A stretch of 35,844 nucleotides of DNA, taken from an uncultured Collinsella sp. (GTDB lineage: Bacteria > Actinomycetota > Coriobacteriia > Coriobacteriales > Coriobacteriaceae). This document shows, in pieces, positions 7,723 to 15,052 of the stretch. Positions within the stretch are counted from its first letter, which is position 1; every line of letters starts with the position of its first letter. The notes under the pieces are model-generated. The model was not told where the DNA came from. It worked only from the letters and a program-made list of their open reading frames with translations, and did no database searches. A program made the translations under genes and the position numbers. The stretch spans positions 1 through 35,844 of the forward strand of contig UQOJ01000016.1 of the NCBI GenBank assembly GCA_900542635.1. Reading direction: 5' to 3'.

Positions 7723-8313
7723 ATGGCCGATTCCATTAACTACCAGCTTGCCAAGTTCGTCGCCAGCTATGGCAAGGTTTCGCAGATTCCCGAGTCCACC
7801 TGCCCCGAGGTGAGCTTTGTCGGCCGCTCCAACGTGGGCAAGTCGTCGATTATGAACAAGCTATTTGGCCGCAAGAACCTAGTCAAGGTTTCCAGTACGC
7901 CGGGCAAGACGAGCAACATCAACTTCTTTGAGGCCGATGACGTGCATTTCGTGGACCTGCCGGGTTACGGTTTCGCCCGTCGCTCCAAGGCCGAGCGCGA
8001 CCGTTGGGCCGAGCTTATCGGCGACTTTTTTGACTCCGAGCGCAGCTTTAACCTGGTTGTGTCGCTGGTGGACATTCGTCACGATCCCAGTAAGCTCGAC
8101 CACGACATGATCGACTACCTGCAGGGCAACGAGTTCAACTTTATCGTCTGCCTCACCAAAGCCGACAAGCTCAGCCGCACCCAGCAGGCCCGCCAGGCAG
8201 CAGCCATCAAAAAGCAGCTCAACGTTCCGGCCGAGAACGTGATCATCACAAGCTCCCAGACCGGCACCGGCATCGATGAACTCAAAAAGCGCATCGCCGA
8301 GGCCTGCCTCTAG
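7723..8313 (+). CDS. engB: Ribosome biogenesis GTPase EngB (YsxC/YihA)
   Basis: A 196-residue TRAFAC-class GTPase needed for large ribosomal subunit assembly. The G motifs are in order: G1 GRSNVGKSS (about 33-41), G2 threonine in SSTPGKTSNI, G3 DLPGYGFA, G4 TKADK and G5 SSQTG. Size and motifs match EngB rather than Der or Era. ATG7723 is chosen because AAGGAG (7712-7717) is its ribosome binding site and overlaps the alternative GTG7717. A small GGGCTC/GAGCCC hairpin (8317-8339) without T-run and then a long composite palindrome follow, before the convergent thrB. Confidence 0.95.
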   Translation: MADSINYQLAKFVASYGKVSQIPESTCPEVSFVGRSNVGKSSIMNKLFGRKNLVKVSSTPGKTSNINFFEADDVHFVDLPGYGFARRSKAERDRWAELIGDFFDSERSFNLVVSLVDIRHDPSKLDHDMIDYLQGNEFNFIVCLTKADKLSRTQQARQAAAIKKQLNVPAENVIITSSQTGTGIDELKKRIAEACL

Positions 8314-8392
8314 TAAGGGCTCCAGCCTAGCAAGAGCCCCTACCAATAAAAAGCCAAGCTATCAGCCTGGCGCCCCTTCAAAGCGTGGGTCC

Positions 8393-8577
8393 CTGTAGAC
8401 ATCGCTAGCCACGTTGCCATAGGGCCACCCAGGGGCATCCCCTTAAAAACATTCCGCAGCACGAGGCCCGCTTATCCGTAGCTCCGAAGGAGCAGGATAA
8501 GCGGGCCTCAAGTGCGAGGACGTTTTTAAGGGGATGCCCCTGGGTGGCCCGGACAGACCGATCGGCGATGTCTACAG
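8393..8577. repeat. Composite inverted repeat, element 1 (TTCCGCA/GAGGAC family)
   Basis: Nested arms: outer 13-bp CTGTAGACATCGC (8393-8405) with 8565-8577; middle 29-bp perfect arms 8422-8450 and 8522-8550; inner 15-bp arms 8463-8477 and 8495-8509 extended by GCAC/GTGC; apex GCTCC-GAA-GGAGC (8481-8493). Between middle and inner arms the two strands do not match each other: ATTCCGCAGCAC on the left, AAGTGCGAGGAC on the right. The same two motifs recur in three other elements of this window. The right outer arm covers the thrB stop codon (8572-8574). It lies between convergent engB and thrB and may end both transcripts, but no T-run is present. Confidence 0.9.
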
Positions 8578-9453
8578 GTACTCGATTTGAGCGCCTTCCG
8601 TGTCGCACGTCAGAATGTGCGTGTCGCACTTGGGGAACTGCTCACGCAGCTTGACCTGCAGGAACTTTGCCACGATGGTATCGTCGGTCACAGCCATGAG
8701 GGTCGAGCCCGAACCGCTGATCCAGATGGTCTTGGCACCGCCGTTAAGGCAGGTGTCGCGCACGGCGTTGTAGTCGGGGATGAGGCGGCGGCGATAGGGC
8801 TCCTGGATGCGGTCGTCGTTGGCGGCGGCAATCAGGTCCAGGTCACCAGTCTCCAAGCCGCGCGTCATGCCGGCGATGCGGCCCATCTGCCACACGGCGG
8901 TGGAGAGTGGAATCTCCTGCGGCACAACCTTGCGCGCCTCGCTCGTATGCACCTCGTAGGGTGGAATCACAGTAATAAAACGAAGCTTGTCGCTTACCTC
9001 GTAGCGCAGACACTGGGGGAGCGAATCGGTCGGCGTAAAGGAGCAGACGGCGCCGCCCAGGATAGCGGGGGCGACGTTATCGGGATGGCCCTCGACCTCG
9101 GTGGCGATGCGGACGAGCTCGGCGCGGTCGACGGTGTGGCCTGTCAGCGCGGCGGCAGCCATAATGCCAGCGACGACGCAGGTGGAGCTGGAACCCAGGC
9201 CGCGGGCGACGGGCACATCGGTCTGAATGTCGATGGCGACGGGGAAGGCCGGCTCGCCCCATGCGGCCAGTGCATCGACAAAGCTCACGTAGACCAGGTT
9301 GTTCTCGTTTTGGAATTCCTCGGGGCATCCGGTGATGGTGAGCTTATCGGAGCGCTCGAAGGTGAAGTGCGAGTAGAGGCTGACGGCCATGCCGAGGGTG
9401 TCGTAGCCGATGCCTAGGTTTGCGCTTGTTGCTGGGACGGTGATCTTGATCAT
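8572..9453 (-). CDS. thrB: Homoserine kinase
   Basis: A 293-residue GHMP-family kinase that phosphorylates L-homoserine with ATP, the step before threonine synthase. Visible are the N-terminal PATSANLGIGYDTLGMA and the phosphate-binding loop PVARGLGSSST at residues 81-91. EVEGHPDNVAPAILGG and the late glycine-rich IWISGSGSTLMA (motif 3) complete the pattern. The length is typical. The ATG at 9451-9453 has an excellent ribosome binding site, AGGAGG, about 6 bases upstream. It lies downstream of thrC on the same strand, 203 bases away. The gene is bracketed by two copies of the same composite palindrome family in opposite orientation: one just upstream of its ribosome binding site and one over its stop codon. 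Confidence 0.95.
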   Translation of the reverse strand: MIKITVPATSANLGIGYDTLGMAVSLYSHFTFERSDKLTITGCPEEFQNENNLVYVSFVDALAAWGEPAFPVAIDIQTDVPVARGLGSSSTCVVAGIMAAAALTGHTVDRAELVRIATEVEGHPDNVAPAILGGAVCSFTPTDSLPQCLRYEVSDKLRFITVIPPYEVHTSEARKVVPQEIPLSTAVWQMGRIAGMTRGLETGDLDLIAAANDDRIQEPYRRRLIPDYNAVRDTCLNGGAKTIWISGSGSTLMAVTDDTIVAKFLQVKLREQFPKCDTHILTCDTEGAQIEYL

Positions 9454-9466
9454 GTGGGTCCTCCTG

Positions 9467-9578
9467 GCGTGCCTGGCTGTTTAGTTCGCTGCTCGGGCAG
9501 TCCTGCGCAAGACGGAAAGCACATTAAGTGCTTTCCTTTGCGTGCGGAACTCGCGACGAACTAAACAGCCAGGCACGC
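9467..9578. repeat. Composite inverted repeat, element 4 (TTCCGCA/AGGAC family, reverse orientation)
   Basis: Perfect 22-bp outer arms (9467-9488 and 9557-9578) enclose an inner hairpin GGAAAGCAC-ATTAA-GTGCTTTCC (9514-9536), extended by TGCGCAA/TTTGCG. Read on the minus strand, the unpaired sides are GTTCCGCA and CAGGAC, as in elements 1-3. Extra unmatched bases lie between the outer arms and this core. It sits in the thrC-thrB gap, ending two bases from the thrB ribosome binding site (9460-9465), so on the thrB mRNA it is immediately 5' of the translation start signal. Confidence 0.8.
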
Positions 9579-9624
9579 TGTGCACGTTCGTCATCATCCC
9601 GGGGGTTATCTGATGGAAGAAGGT

Positions 9625-9644
9625 GCGCCGGCTTTCGCCGGCGC
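9625..9644 (-). terminator. Strong hairpin after thrC
   Basis: GCGCCGGC-TTTC-GCCGGCGC, a perfect 8-bp GC stem, starts 13 bases past the thrC stop on the minus strand. The minus-strand tail is ACCTTCTTCC, only partly T-rich, so termination may be partial and allow read-through to thrB. Confidence 0.55.
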
Positions 9645-9656
9645 TTAATAAGGGGT

Positions 9657-11174
9657 TTAGTTGGTTGCTATCTTTTTTGCAGCCTGCTCTACGTAGCTGG
9701 CCATCTCATCGACGTCGCAGACGTCTTCGAAGCGGACGGGCTTGGACTCGAGCTCGGCGATCTGTGCCGGGGCGACCGTGTTGGTTGCCTGCTCGAGCAC
9801 GTGCATGGCCTCAAAGTCGTCCTCGGGAACGTCGAGCCCCAAGGCGTCGCAGCAGGCGCGCGGGAACTTGTAGGGGCTGGCGGTCGAAAGCAGCACACGG
9901 GCCTTGGCGCCCTCGGCGGGAGCGACCTTTTCAAAGACGTGATAGCCGCAAGCAGTGTGCGGGTCGATTACGTAGCCGTTCGCATCCCAGCAGCTCTTGA
10001 TGGCAGCGCGGACTTCGTCTTCGCTGGCCCAACCGCAGCCAAAGACGCTCTGAATCTTTGCCAGCAGGTCGGCGGGAACCTCGTAGCGACCAGTCTGTGC
10101 CAGCTGCTCCATAAGGCCGGCAACGAGTTCGCAGTCGCCATCGGACAGGAAGTACAGCATGCGCTCCAGGTTAGAGCTGATGAGGATATCCATCGACGGC
10201 GAGATGGTGGTGAAGAACGGACGGTTGCGGTCGTAGACGCCGGTGGTCAGGAAGTCGGCGAGCACGTTGTTCTTGTCGCTGGCCACGACGAGTTTGGCGA
10301 CGGGCAGACCCATGCGCTTGGCATAGTAGCCGGCCAGGATGTCGCCAAAGTTGCCGGTCGGTACGCAGAACTCCACGGCGTCGCCGGCCTCGATGGCGCC
10401 GGCGCGCAACAGCTGCGCATAGGCGGCAAAGTAGTAGACGACCTGCGGCACCAGACGGCCGACGTTGATGGAGTTGGCGCTCGAAAGCACCGTGCCGGCG
10501 GCCTCAAGACGCTCGGCAAGCTCCTTATCGGCAAAGATGCGCTTGACGGCACTCTGGGCATCGTCGAAGTTGCCGCGAATGCCGCAGACGGCGACGTTAT
10601 CGCCCTCCTGGGTGGACATCTGCAGATTCTGCACGCGGCTGACTTTGCCCTCGGGATAAAAGACGGTGATGCCCGTGCCCGGGGCGTCGGCAAAGCCGGC
10701 GAGTGCTGCCTTGCCCGTGTCGCCCGACGTGGCGGTGACGATCATGATGCGCTCGGCGCCGCCGTCCTTGGCGGAGGTGCGGGCCATCAGGCGGGGGAGC
10801 ATCTGCAGGGCGACGTCCTTGAAGGCGCTCGTGGGGCCGCCAAAGAGCTCCATCACATAGGTTTGAGGAGCGTCGGTGCCTGGCGCTGCGTCGAGTTTGA
10901 CGAGCGGCGTGACCTCTTCGCTCGCGAATGTGCCGCGGTATGCCTCGTCGACACACGCCGAAATTTCTTCGGCCGTGTAATCATTCAGTAACATTCCCAA
11001 CACATCTTGAGCGATTTCAAAGTACGATTTATCTGCAAGCGAGCTGATATCGACCTGCTGGGTGCCGAGCTCGTCCGAGACAAACAAACCCCCGTCGGGA
11101 GCGATGCCGGTACGGATTGCCACCTTACTTGAGCACGATAAAGTGCGTCCTCGTGTACTATGATAAGTTCCCAT
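9657..11174 (-). CDS. thrC: Threonine synthase
   Basis: A 505-residue PLP enzyme that converts O-phosphohomoserine to L-threonine. The PLP-binding lysine is Lys119 in ELFGGPTSAFKDVALQ, the normal threonine synthase motif. VTATSGDTGKAALAGF (phosphate-binding) and the C-terminal helix region EDDFEAMHVLE follow. The N-terminus YHSTRG..LSCSSKVAIRTGIAPDGGLFV matches the long bacterial/yeast-type synthase. The start is the ATG at 11172-11174 because GAGGAG lies 8 bases upstream; the frame remains open to 11234 but those starts have no ribosome binding site. It is divergent from lysC across about 100 bases and upstream of thrB. Confidence 0.95.
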   Translation of the reverse strand: MGTYHSTRGRTLSCSSKVAIRTGIAPDGGLFVSDELGTQQVDISSLADKSYFEIAQDVLGMLLNDYTAEEISACVDEAYRGTFASEEVTPLVKLDAAPGTDAPQTYVMELFGGPTSAFKDVALQMLPRLMARTSAKDGGAERIMIVTATSGDTGKAALAGFADAPGTGITVFYPEGKVSRVQNLQMSTQEGDNVAVCGIRGNFDDAQSAVKRIFADKELAERLEAAGTVLSSANSINVGRLVPQVVYYFAAYAQLLRAGAIEAGDAVEFCVPTGNFGDILAGYYAKRMGLPVAKLVVASDKNNVLADFLTTGVYDRNRPFFTTISPSMDILISSNLERMLYFLSDGDCELVAGLMEQLAQTGRYEVPADLLAKIQSVFGCGWASEDEVRAAIKSCWDANGYVIDPHTACGYHVFEKVAPAEGAKARVLLSTASPYKFPRACCDALGLDVPEDDFEAMHVLEQATNTVAPAQIAELESKPVRFEDVCDVDEMASYVEQAAKKIATN

Positions 11175-11278
11175 ATAACACTGCTCCTCGGATGCCTTGG
11201 TCCCAATCGGTGAAACCATGGTATCAGAGCGCACAAAGTAGGTTCGCAGAGGCTTTTTAGAAAGGTAACCTCAAGCCC

Positions 11279-12667
11279 ATGATTAAGATTGCCAAGTTTG
11301 GCGGCTCGTCGGTCGCCGACGCCGAACACTTCAAGAAGATCAAGGCCATTGTCGACGCCGACCCTGCCCGCCGTTTTGTGGTGGTTTCTGCCTGCGGTCG
11401 CCGCTTTAAGGGCGACACCAAGGTGACCGACCTGCTCTATTTGGTCAACGCGCACGTCAAGTACCACGTGTCGTGTGAGGAGCTGCTCGAGGACATTGGC
11501 CAGCGCTATTTTGATATCGCTGACGAGCTGGAGCTCACCTATCCCATCCGTGAGGAGTTCGCGGCCTTTGCCGAGCGCGCCCGCTCGGGCGGCTACTCCA
11601 CCGAGGAGCTTGTGAGCCGTGGCGAGTACTTTACCGCCCGCCTGATGGCCGAGTACCTGGGCTTACCGTTCCTGGACGCCGCGACGGTTGTGGCGTTCCA
11701 TCACGACGGTACGCTCAGCATGAATCGCACCTCTGAGCTGGTGCAGGAGTACGGTCAGCAGGGCGGCTTTGTTATGCCCGGTTTCTACGGCGCGACGCGT
11801 GAGGGCCAGATCAAGCTGCTCGATCGTGGCGGCGGCGATATCTCGGGCTCGATTCTGGCCAAGTGCCTGGGCGCCGATCTGTACGAGAACTGGACCGACG
11901 TCTCGGGTTTCTACTCTGCCGATCCGCGCATCGTGCCCGAGGCTCAGCCCATCGCTCGCGTTACCTACGAGGAGCTGCGCGAGCTTTCGTACATGGGCGC
12001 AAGCGTCCTGCACGAGGAGGCCGTGTTCCCTGTGCGTGAGGCGGGTATTCCGCTGGTCATCAAGAACACCAATGCGCCGCAGGACCCCGGCACCATCATT
12101 AGCGAGACGGCTGATGAGGGCGAGGCGGAGCCCATCATTACCGGTGTGACCGGCAAGCGCGGTTTTGTCGCCATCAACGTTGCCCGCGACCGCACCAAAC
12201 CCCGTGTCGGTTTTATGCGCCGCGCGCTTTCGGTCTTCGAGCGCTATGACGTTTCCGTCGAGCACATGCCCACTGGTGTCGACCGCTTTGGCGCCGTGGT
12301 GCAGGAGCAGGATGTGCACGATTCGCTGTACTCGCTTGTGGGCGACATTCAGCAGGAGGTCGAGCCGCTCGAGATCGAGGTTGTTGAGGGCCTGGCGCTC
12401 ATCGCGACCGTCGGTCGTAACCTGCGCGGTCGTGCAGGTATCTCGGGCCATCTGTTTGGCATGCTCGGCCAGGCCGGCGTGAGCGTGCGCATGATTTCGC
12501 AGAGCTGTGACGAGATCAACATCATTATCGGTGTCGAGGAGAAGGACTTCGACCTGGCGATTCGGACCATTTATCGTGCCTTCTCCGATGAGAACGGCAT
12601 TGTGAAGGTCTCCGATCTGGAGGCTCCTGCGCCGGTCGATCCCGCTCTGGCTGCGCTCAAAAAGTAG
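11279..12667 (+). CDS. lysC: Aspartate kinase
   Basis: A 462-residue monofunctional enzyme that phosphorylates aspartate, the first step to lysine, threonine and methionine. The kinase motif KFGGSSVAD is at the N-terminus. ELVSRGEYFTARLMA and the ATP-site LLDRGGGDISGSILAK lie mid-protein. Two ACT regulatory domains follow from about residue 300 (FVAINVARD and VEGLALIATVGRNLRG). Feedback inhibition by lysine and/or threonine is therefore expected. Length and an RRFKGDTKVTDLLY insert resemble the clostridial/type III group. The ribosome binding site GAAAGG is 13 bases from ATG1 1279, somewhat far. No lysine riboswitch is visible in the short divergent spacer. A strong terminator separates it from asd. 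Confidence 0.95.
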   Translation: MIKIAKFGGSSVADAEHFKKIKAIVDADPARRFVVVSACGRRFKGDTKVTDLLYLVNAHVKYHVSCEELLEDIGQRYFDIADELELTYPIREEFAAFAERARSGGYSTEELVSRGEYFTARLMAEYLGLPFLDAATVVAFHHDGTLSMNRTSELVQEYGQQGGFVMPGFYGATREGQIKLLDRGGGDISGSILAKCLGADLYENWTDVSGFYSADPRIVPEAQPIARVTYEELRELSYMGASVLHEEAVFPVREAGIPLVIKNTNAPQDPGTIISETADEGEAEPIITGVTGKRGFVAINVARDRTKPRVGFMRRALSVFERYDVSVEHMPTGVDRFGAVVQEQDVHDSLYSLVGDIQQEVEPLEIEVVEGLALIATVGRNLRGRAGISGHLFGMLGQAGVSVRMISQSCDEINIIIGVEEKDFDLAIRTIYRAFSDENGIVKVSDLEAPAPVDPALAALKK

Positions 12668-12677
12668 CGACTGCTCG

Positions 12678-12709
12678 GTAGATTTTTGGGTCATGTCTCA
12701 AAAATCTAC
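12678..12709. repeat. Near-perfect 32-bp palindrome after lysC
   Basis: GTAGATTTTTG (12678-12688) pairs with CAAAAATCTAC (12699-12709), with further pairing towards the loop. It lies 11 bases past the lysC stop and upstream of the real terminator. It may be an extra termination hairpin or a dispersed palindrome. Confidence 0.6.
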
Positions 12710-12739
12710 GGCGGGGCGTTTCGTTTCGGTTTCGTTTCG

Positions 12740-12766
12740 ACGGGGCGGGTTTCGTGCCCGCCCCGT
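12740..12766 (+). terminator. Rho-independent terminator between lysC and asd
   Basis: ACGGGGCGGG (12740-12749), loop TTTCGTG, CCCGCCCCGT (12757-12766), then TTCTTGTAT. A perfect 10-bp GC stem with a T-rich tail. Confidence 0.78.
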
Positions 12767-12840
12767 TCTTGTATACACTGGCAACAATAATCGGCCTGCT
12801 CGGCGTGCGGGCAAAAGCCACAACCTTTAAAGGGGGAAGC

Positions 12841-13866
12841 ATGAAACAGTACACGGTTGCTATTTTGGGCGCGACGGGAGCTGTAGGCACCCAGATGCTC
12901 GAGTGCCTCAACGAGCAGGAGTTCCCGGTTGGCAAGCTCAAGCTGCTGGCAAGTGCACGCTCCGCGGGCAAGACCGTTGAGTTCCGCGGCGAGCAAATCG
13001 TGATCGAAGAGGCTTGCCCCGAGACCTTTGAGGGCTGCGACATTGTGCTTGGAGCCGCCGGTGACGATATCGCGAAGGAGCTGCTGCCCGAGGCCGTTAA
13101 GCGCGGCGCCGTCGTGGTCGACAACAGCCATGCCTTCCGCATGGATCCCGAGGTGCCGCTGGTCGTGCCCGAGATCAATGCCGACGACATCAAATGGCAT
13201 CACGGCCTTATCGCCAATCCCAACTGCGCGACCATCATCGGCCTGGTTCCCACGTGGCCGCTGCATCAGCTCGCCGGCGTGAAGCGCATGATCGTCTCGA
13301 CGTACCAGGCGGCTTCGGGTGCTGGCGCTCCCGGTATGACCGAGCTCGAGGCTCAGCTGGCCGCCCTGGGCCGTGGCGAGGAGATTCCCGAGCCGCGCGC
13401 GTTTGCCGCTCAGCTGGCGAGTAACCTGATTCCGCAGATTGGCGGCGTCAAGGAGGAGGGCTTTACCTCCGAGGAGATGAAGCTACAAAACGAGGGCCGC
13501 AAGATTATGCATCTGCCCGAGCTGCGCGTGAACTGCACCTGCGTGCGCGTGCCCGTGCTGCGTTCGCACTCCGAGAGCATCACGCTCGAGTTCGAGCGTG
13601 ACATTACGGTTGACGAGGCCCGTGTTGCGCTGGCTGCCGCTCCGGGCGTGAAGCTGGTTGACGACATGAGCGCCGAGGATGCGCACGACCGTTTCCCCAT
13701 GCCGATGGACACCTCCGACCAGGACCTGATTTGGGTCGGTCGTGTGCGCCGCGACATCTCGAACCCCGAGGCTGCGCGCGGCATCACTTTCTGGTGCTGC
13801 GGTGACCAAATCCGTAAGGGCGCGGCAACCAACGCCGTCCAGATCGCTAAGCTGCTCTGCGAGTAG
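12841..13866 (+). CDS. asd: Aspartate-semialdehyde dehydrogenase
   Basis: A 341-residue NADPH enzyme that reduces aspartyl phosphate to aspartate semialdehyde, the branch point for lysine/diaminopimelate and threonine/methionine. The nucleotide-binding loop is ILGATGAVGTQML at residues 8-20. The catalytic cysteine is Cys129 in IANPNCATI. The substrate loop is TYQAASGAGAPGM and the catalytic histidine His243 in VLRSHSESI. Length and motifs fit the Gram-positive Asd type. ATG12841 is preceded by GGGGGAAGC. It follows lysC on the same strand but behind a strong terminator, so it probably has its own promoter between 12767 and 12820; no clear hexamer pair could be assigned. Confidence 0.95.
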   Translation: MKQYTVAILGATGAVGTQMLECLNEQEFPVGKLKLLASARSAGKTVEFRGEQIVIEEACPETFEGCDIVLGAAGDDIAKELLPEAVKRGAVVVDNSHAFRMDPEVPLVVPEINADDIKWHHGLIANPNCATIIGLVPTWPLHQLAGVKRMIVSTYQAASGAGAPGMTELEAQLAALGRGEEIPEPRAFAAQLASNLIPQIGGVKEEGFTSEEMKLQNEGRKIMHLPELRVNCTCVRVPVLRSHSESITLEFERDITVDEARVALAAAPGVKLVDDMSAEDAHDRFPMPMDTSDQDLIWVGRVRRDISNPEAARGITFWCCGDQIRKGAATNAVQIAKLLCE

Positions 13867-13878
13867 TGTGACCTGTCC

Positions 13879-14009
13879 GGCGGGGGCCGGGCTTAGTTTT
13901 CAGAACGTCCTCGACCATGTGTGGCGCCTTGTCCTGCTCCTTCGGAGCTGCGGACAAGGCGCCACACATGGTCTGCGGAGTGTTCTGAAAACTAAGCCCG
14001 GCCCCCGCC
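13879..14009. repeat. Composite inverted repeat, element 2 (reverse orientation)
   Basis: Perfect 28-bp outer arms (13879-13906 and 13982-14009) and perfect 20-bp inner arms (13915-13934 and 13952-13971). The apical 17 bases TGCTCCTTCGGAGCTGC are, in reverse complement, identical at 16 of 17 positions to the apex of element 1. Read on the minus strand, the unmatched sides are ACTCCGCAGA and TCGAGGAC, matching the internal-loop motifs of element 1, while the arms share no sequence with it. It starts 13 bases after the asd stop. Confidence 0.9.
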
Positions 14010-14108
14010 TGCGGTGACTTGGTTGCGCGGCCTGCGATGGGGCCGTTGTTGGTTGGGGCCGCTGGGCTGATGTGGGGGCGCGTGGCCGTTGCGGGCCCTG
14101 GTCCCGGC

Positions 14109-14212
14109 GGCAGCTTCGGCGCTTCGCGCCTGCCGCCTATGGGGACTGCGGGGCGCGGCCGGCAGCTGCGGCGCGTTGCGCCTGCTGCCTGCGGGGACTT
14201 TGGGGTCGATTG
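14109..14212. repeat. GC-rich tandem palindromic repeat, period 52
   Basis: Two units start GGCAGCTTCGGCGC (14109) and GGCAGCTGCGGCGC (14161). Each holds a nested hairpin closing as GCGCCTGC(C/T)GCC and then GGGGACT. The units differ at several positions but keep the hairpin. It lies just upstream of ogt. Confidence 0.65.
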
Positions 14213-14267
14213 GGGTTGTCTGCACAATTCGCGGTATTATGTTGCGGAGTTTTGAAAGGAGCCGCTG

Positions 14268-14846
14268 GTGGTCACGACGACATTTGCCTCGCCTTTGGGC
14301 GAAATCTTGCTTGCCGCTGATGGCCGCGGTCTGACGGGGCTTTGGTTTGAGGGACAGGAGCACTTTGGCTCCACGCTTCTCAAAGAAGATCCCGAACATG
14401 TTGAAGGCGCCGATGCAGTTTCTGGTGCTGGTGGCATGTCGTCGGTGAGTCCGGCAAATGGTGCGGCGTCTTCGGTGCTTGAGCGTTCCTGGGCTTGGCT
14501 GAATGCTTATTTTGCGGGGCAGGAGCCTCGGTTTACGCCGCCGTTGCATATGATTGGCACGGCATTTCAGCGTGAGGTTTGGTTTGAGCTGCTCTCTATC
14601 CCGCGTGGCGAGGTCGCTACGTATGGCGAGATCGCTCAGCGCGTTGCGGCTCGACATCGTGTGCCGGGAAATGAGGCACCCGTTGTGTCTACCCGTGCCG
14701 TGGGGGCCGCGGTCGCGCGTAATCCCATTTCGATTATTGTGCCGTGCCATCGCGTGGTTGCCGCCGATGGTTCGCTCAACGGATATGCTGGCGGCCTCGA
14801 CCGCAAGGAGTGGCTGCTGCGGCTTGAGGGCGCGTACGAGGAGTAA
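14268..14846 (+). CDS. ogt: Methylated-DNA--protein-cysteine methyltransferase
   Basis: A 192-residue suicide repair protein that moves the alkyl group from O6-alkylguanine in DNA to its own cysteine. The acceptor is Cys160 in ISIIVPCHRVV. Other family parts are FQREVWFELLSIPRGEVATYGEIA (helix-turn-helix, arginine finger region) and the C-terminal GYAGGLDRKEWLLRLE. The N-terminal domain begins with TTFASPLGEILLAAD. A low-complexity insert at about residues 40-70 (DPEHVEGADAVSGAGGMSS) makes it longer than the usual 160-175 residues. Start GTG14268 has AAAGGAG at 14256-14262. It sits alone between two repeat-filled intergenic regions. Confidence 0.92.
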   Translation: MVTTTFASPLGEILLAADGRGLTGLWFEGQEHFGSTLLKEDPEHVEGADAVSGAGGMSSVSPANGAASSVLERSWAWLNAYFAGQEPRFTPPLHMIGTAFQREVWFELLSIPRGEVATYGEIAQRVAARHRVPGNEAPVVSTRAVGAAVARNPISIIVPCHRVVAADGSLNGYAGGLDRKEWLLRLEGAYEE

Positions 14847-14885
14847 CGCTCGAGCACTTTGCATAGCCAAGATGCCGTGAAAGAA

Positions 14886-15030
14886 CGGGACACGCTTTCC
14901 GAATGGAGGCTCAGACGGAAACCACGTCCCGGAATTCTGTTTTAAAGCGGGATGCGCTTTCCGAATGGCGTCCCGAGCGGAAACCGTGCCCCGGAATACA
15001 GCCTCAGAGTGGGACGCCGTTTCCGGTTGA
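14886..15030. repeat. Tandem palindromic repeat, exact 62-bp period
   Basis: Units begin at 14886 (CGGGACACGCTTTCCG), 14948 (CGGGATGCGCTTTCCG) and 15010 (TGGGACGCCGTTTCCG, partial), spaced exactly 62 bases. Each full unit folds as a hairpin: GGGAC..GCTTTCCG pairs with CGGAAACC..GTCCC, or GTGCCCC in unit 2. The unit tails and loops diverge. It fills the gap between the convergent ogt and clc genes. Confidence 0.8.
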
Positions 15031-15052
15031 GACCACCTGCTTGGACATCTTT

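Larger units (their letters stand above)
13867..14267. other. 401-base intergenic region filled with repeats
   Basis: Between asd and ogt. It contains composite palindrome element 2 (13879-14009) and a 52-bp-period GC-rich tandem repeat (14109-14212). The putative ogt -10 TATTAT (14235-14240) lies near its end. No credible coding sequence is seen. Confidence 0.7.

Noticed and set aside
8393..9578. Composite transposon carrying thrB
   Set aside because: The flanking elements have no transposase and their arms differ completely; recorded as a finding about repeats, not called a transposon.
9528..10991. Long open frame (487 codons) on the plus strand, antisense to thrC
   Set aside because: It lies over the clear thrC gene, its predicted product is low-complexity with no domain, and long antisense frames are expected in high-GC codon use.
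11175..11278. Lysine or threonine riboswitch or leader peptide between thrC and lysC
   Set aside because: The divergent spacer is only about 100 bases and shows no riboswitch-like structure or run of regulatory codons.
14886..15030. CRISPR-like array
   Set aside because: Units are 62 bases and palindromic throughout, with no constant repeat and unique-spacer alternation and no cas genes.
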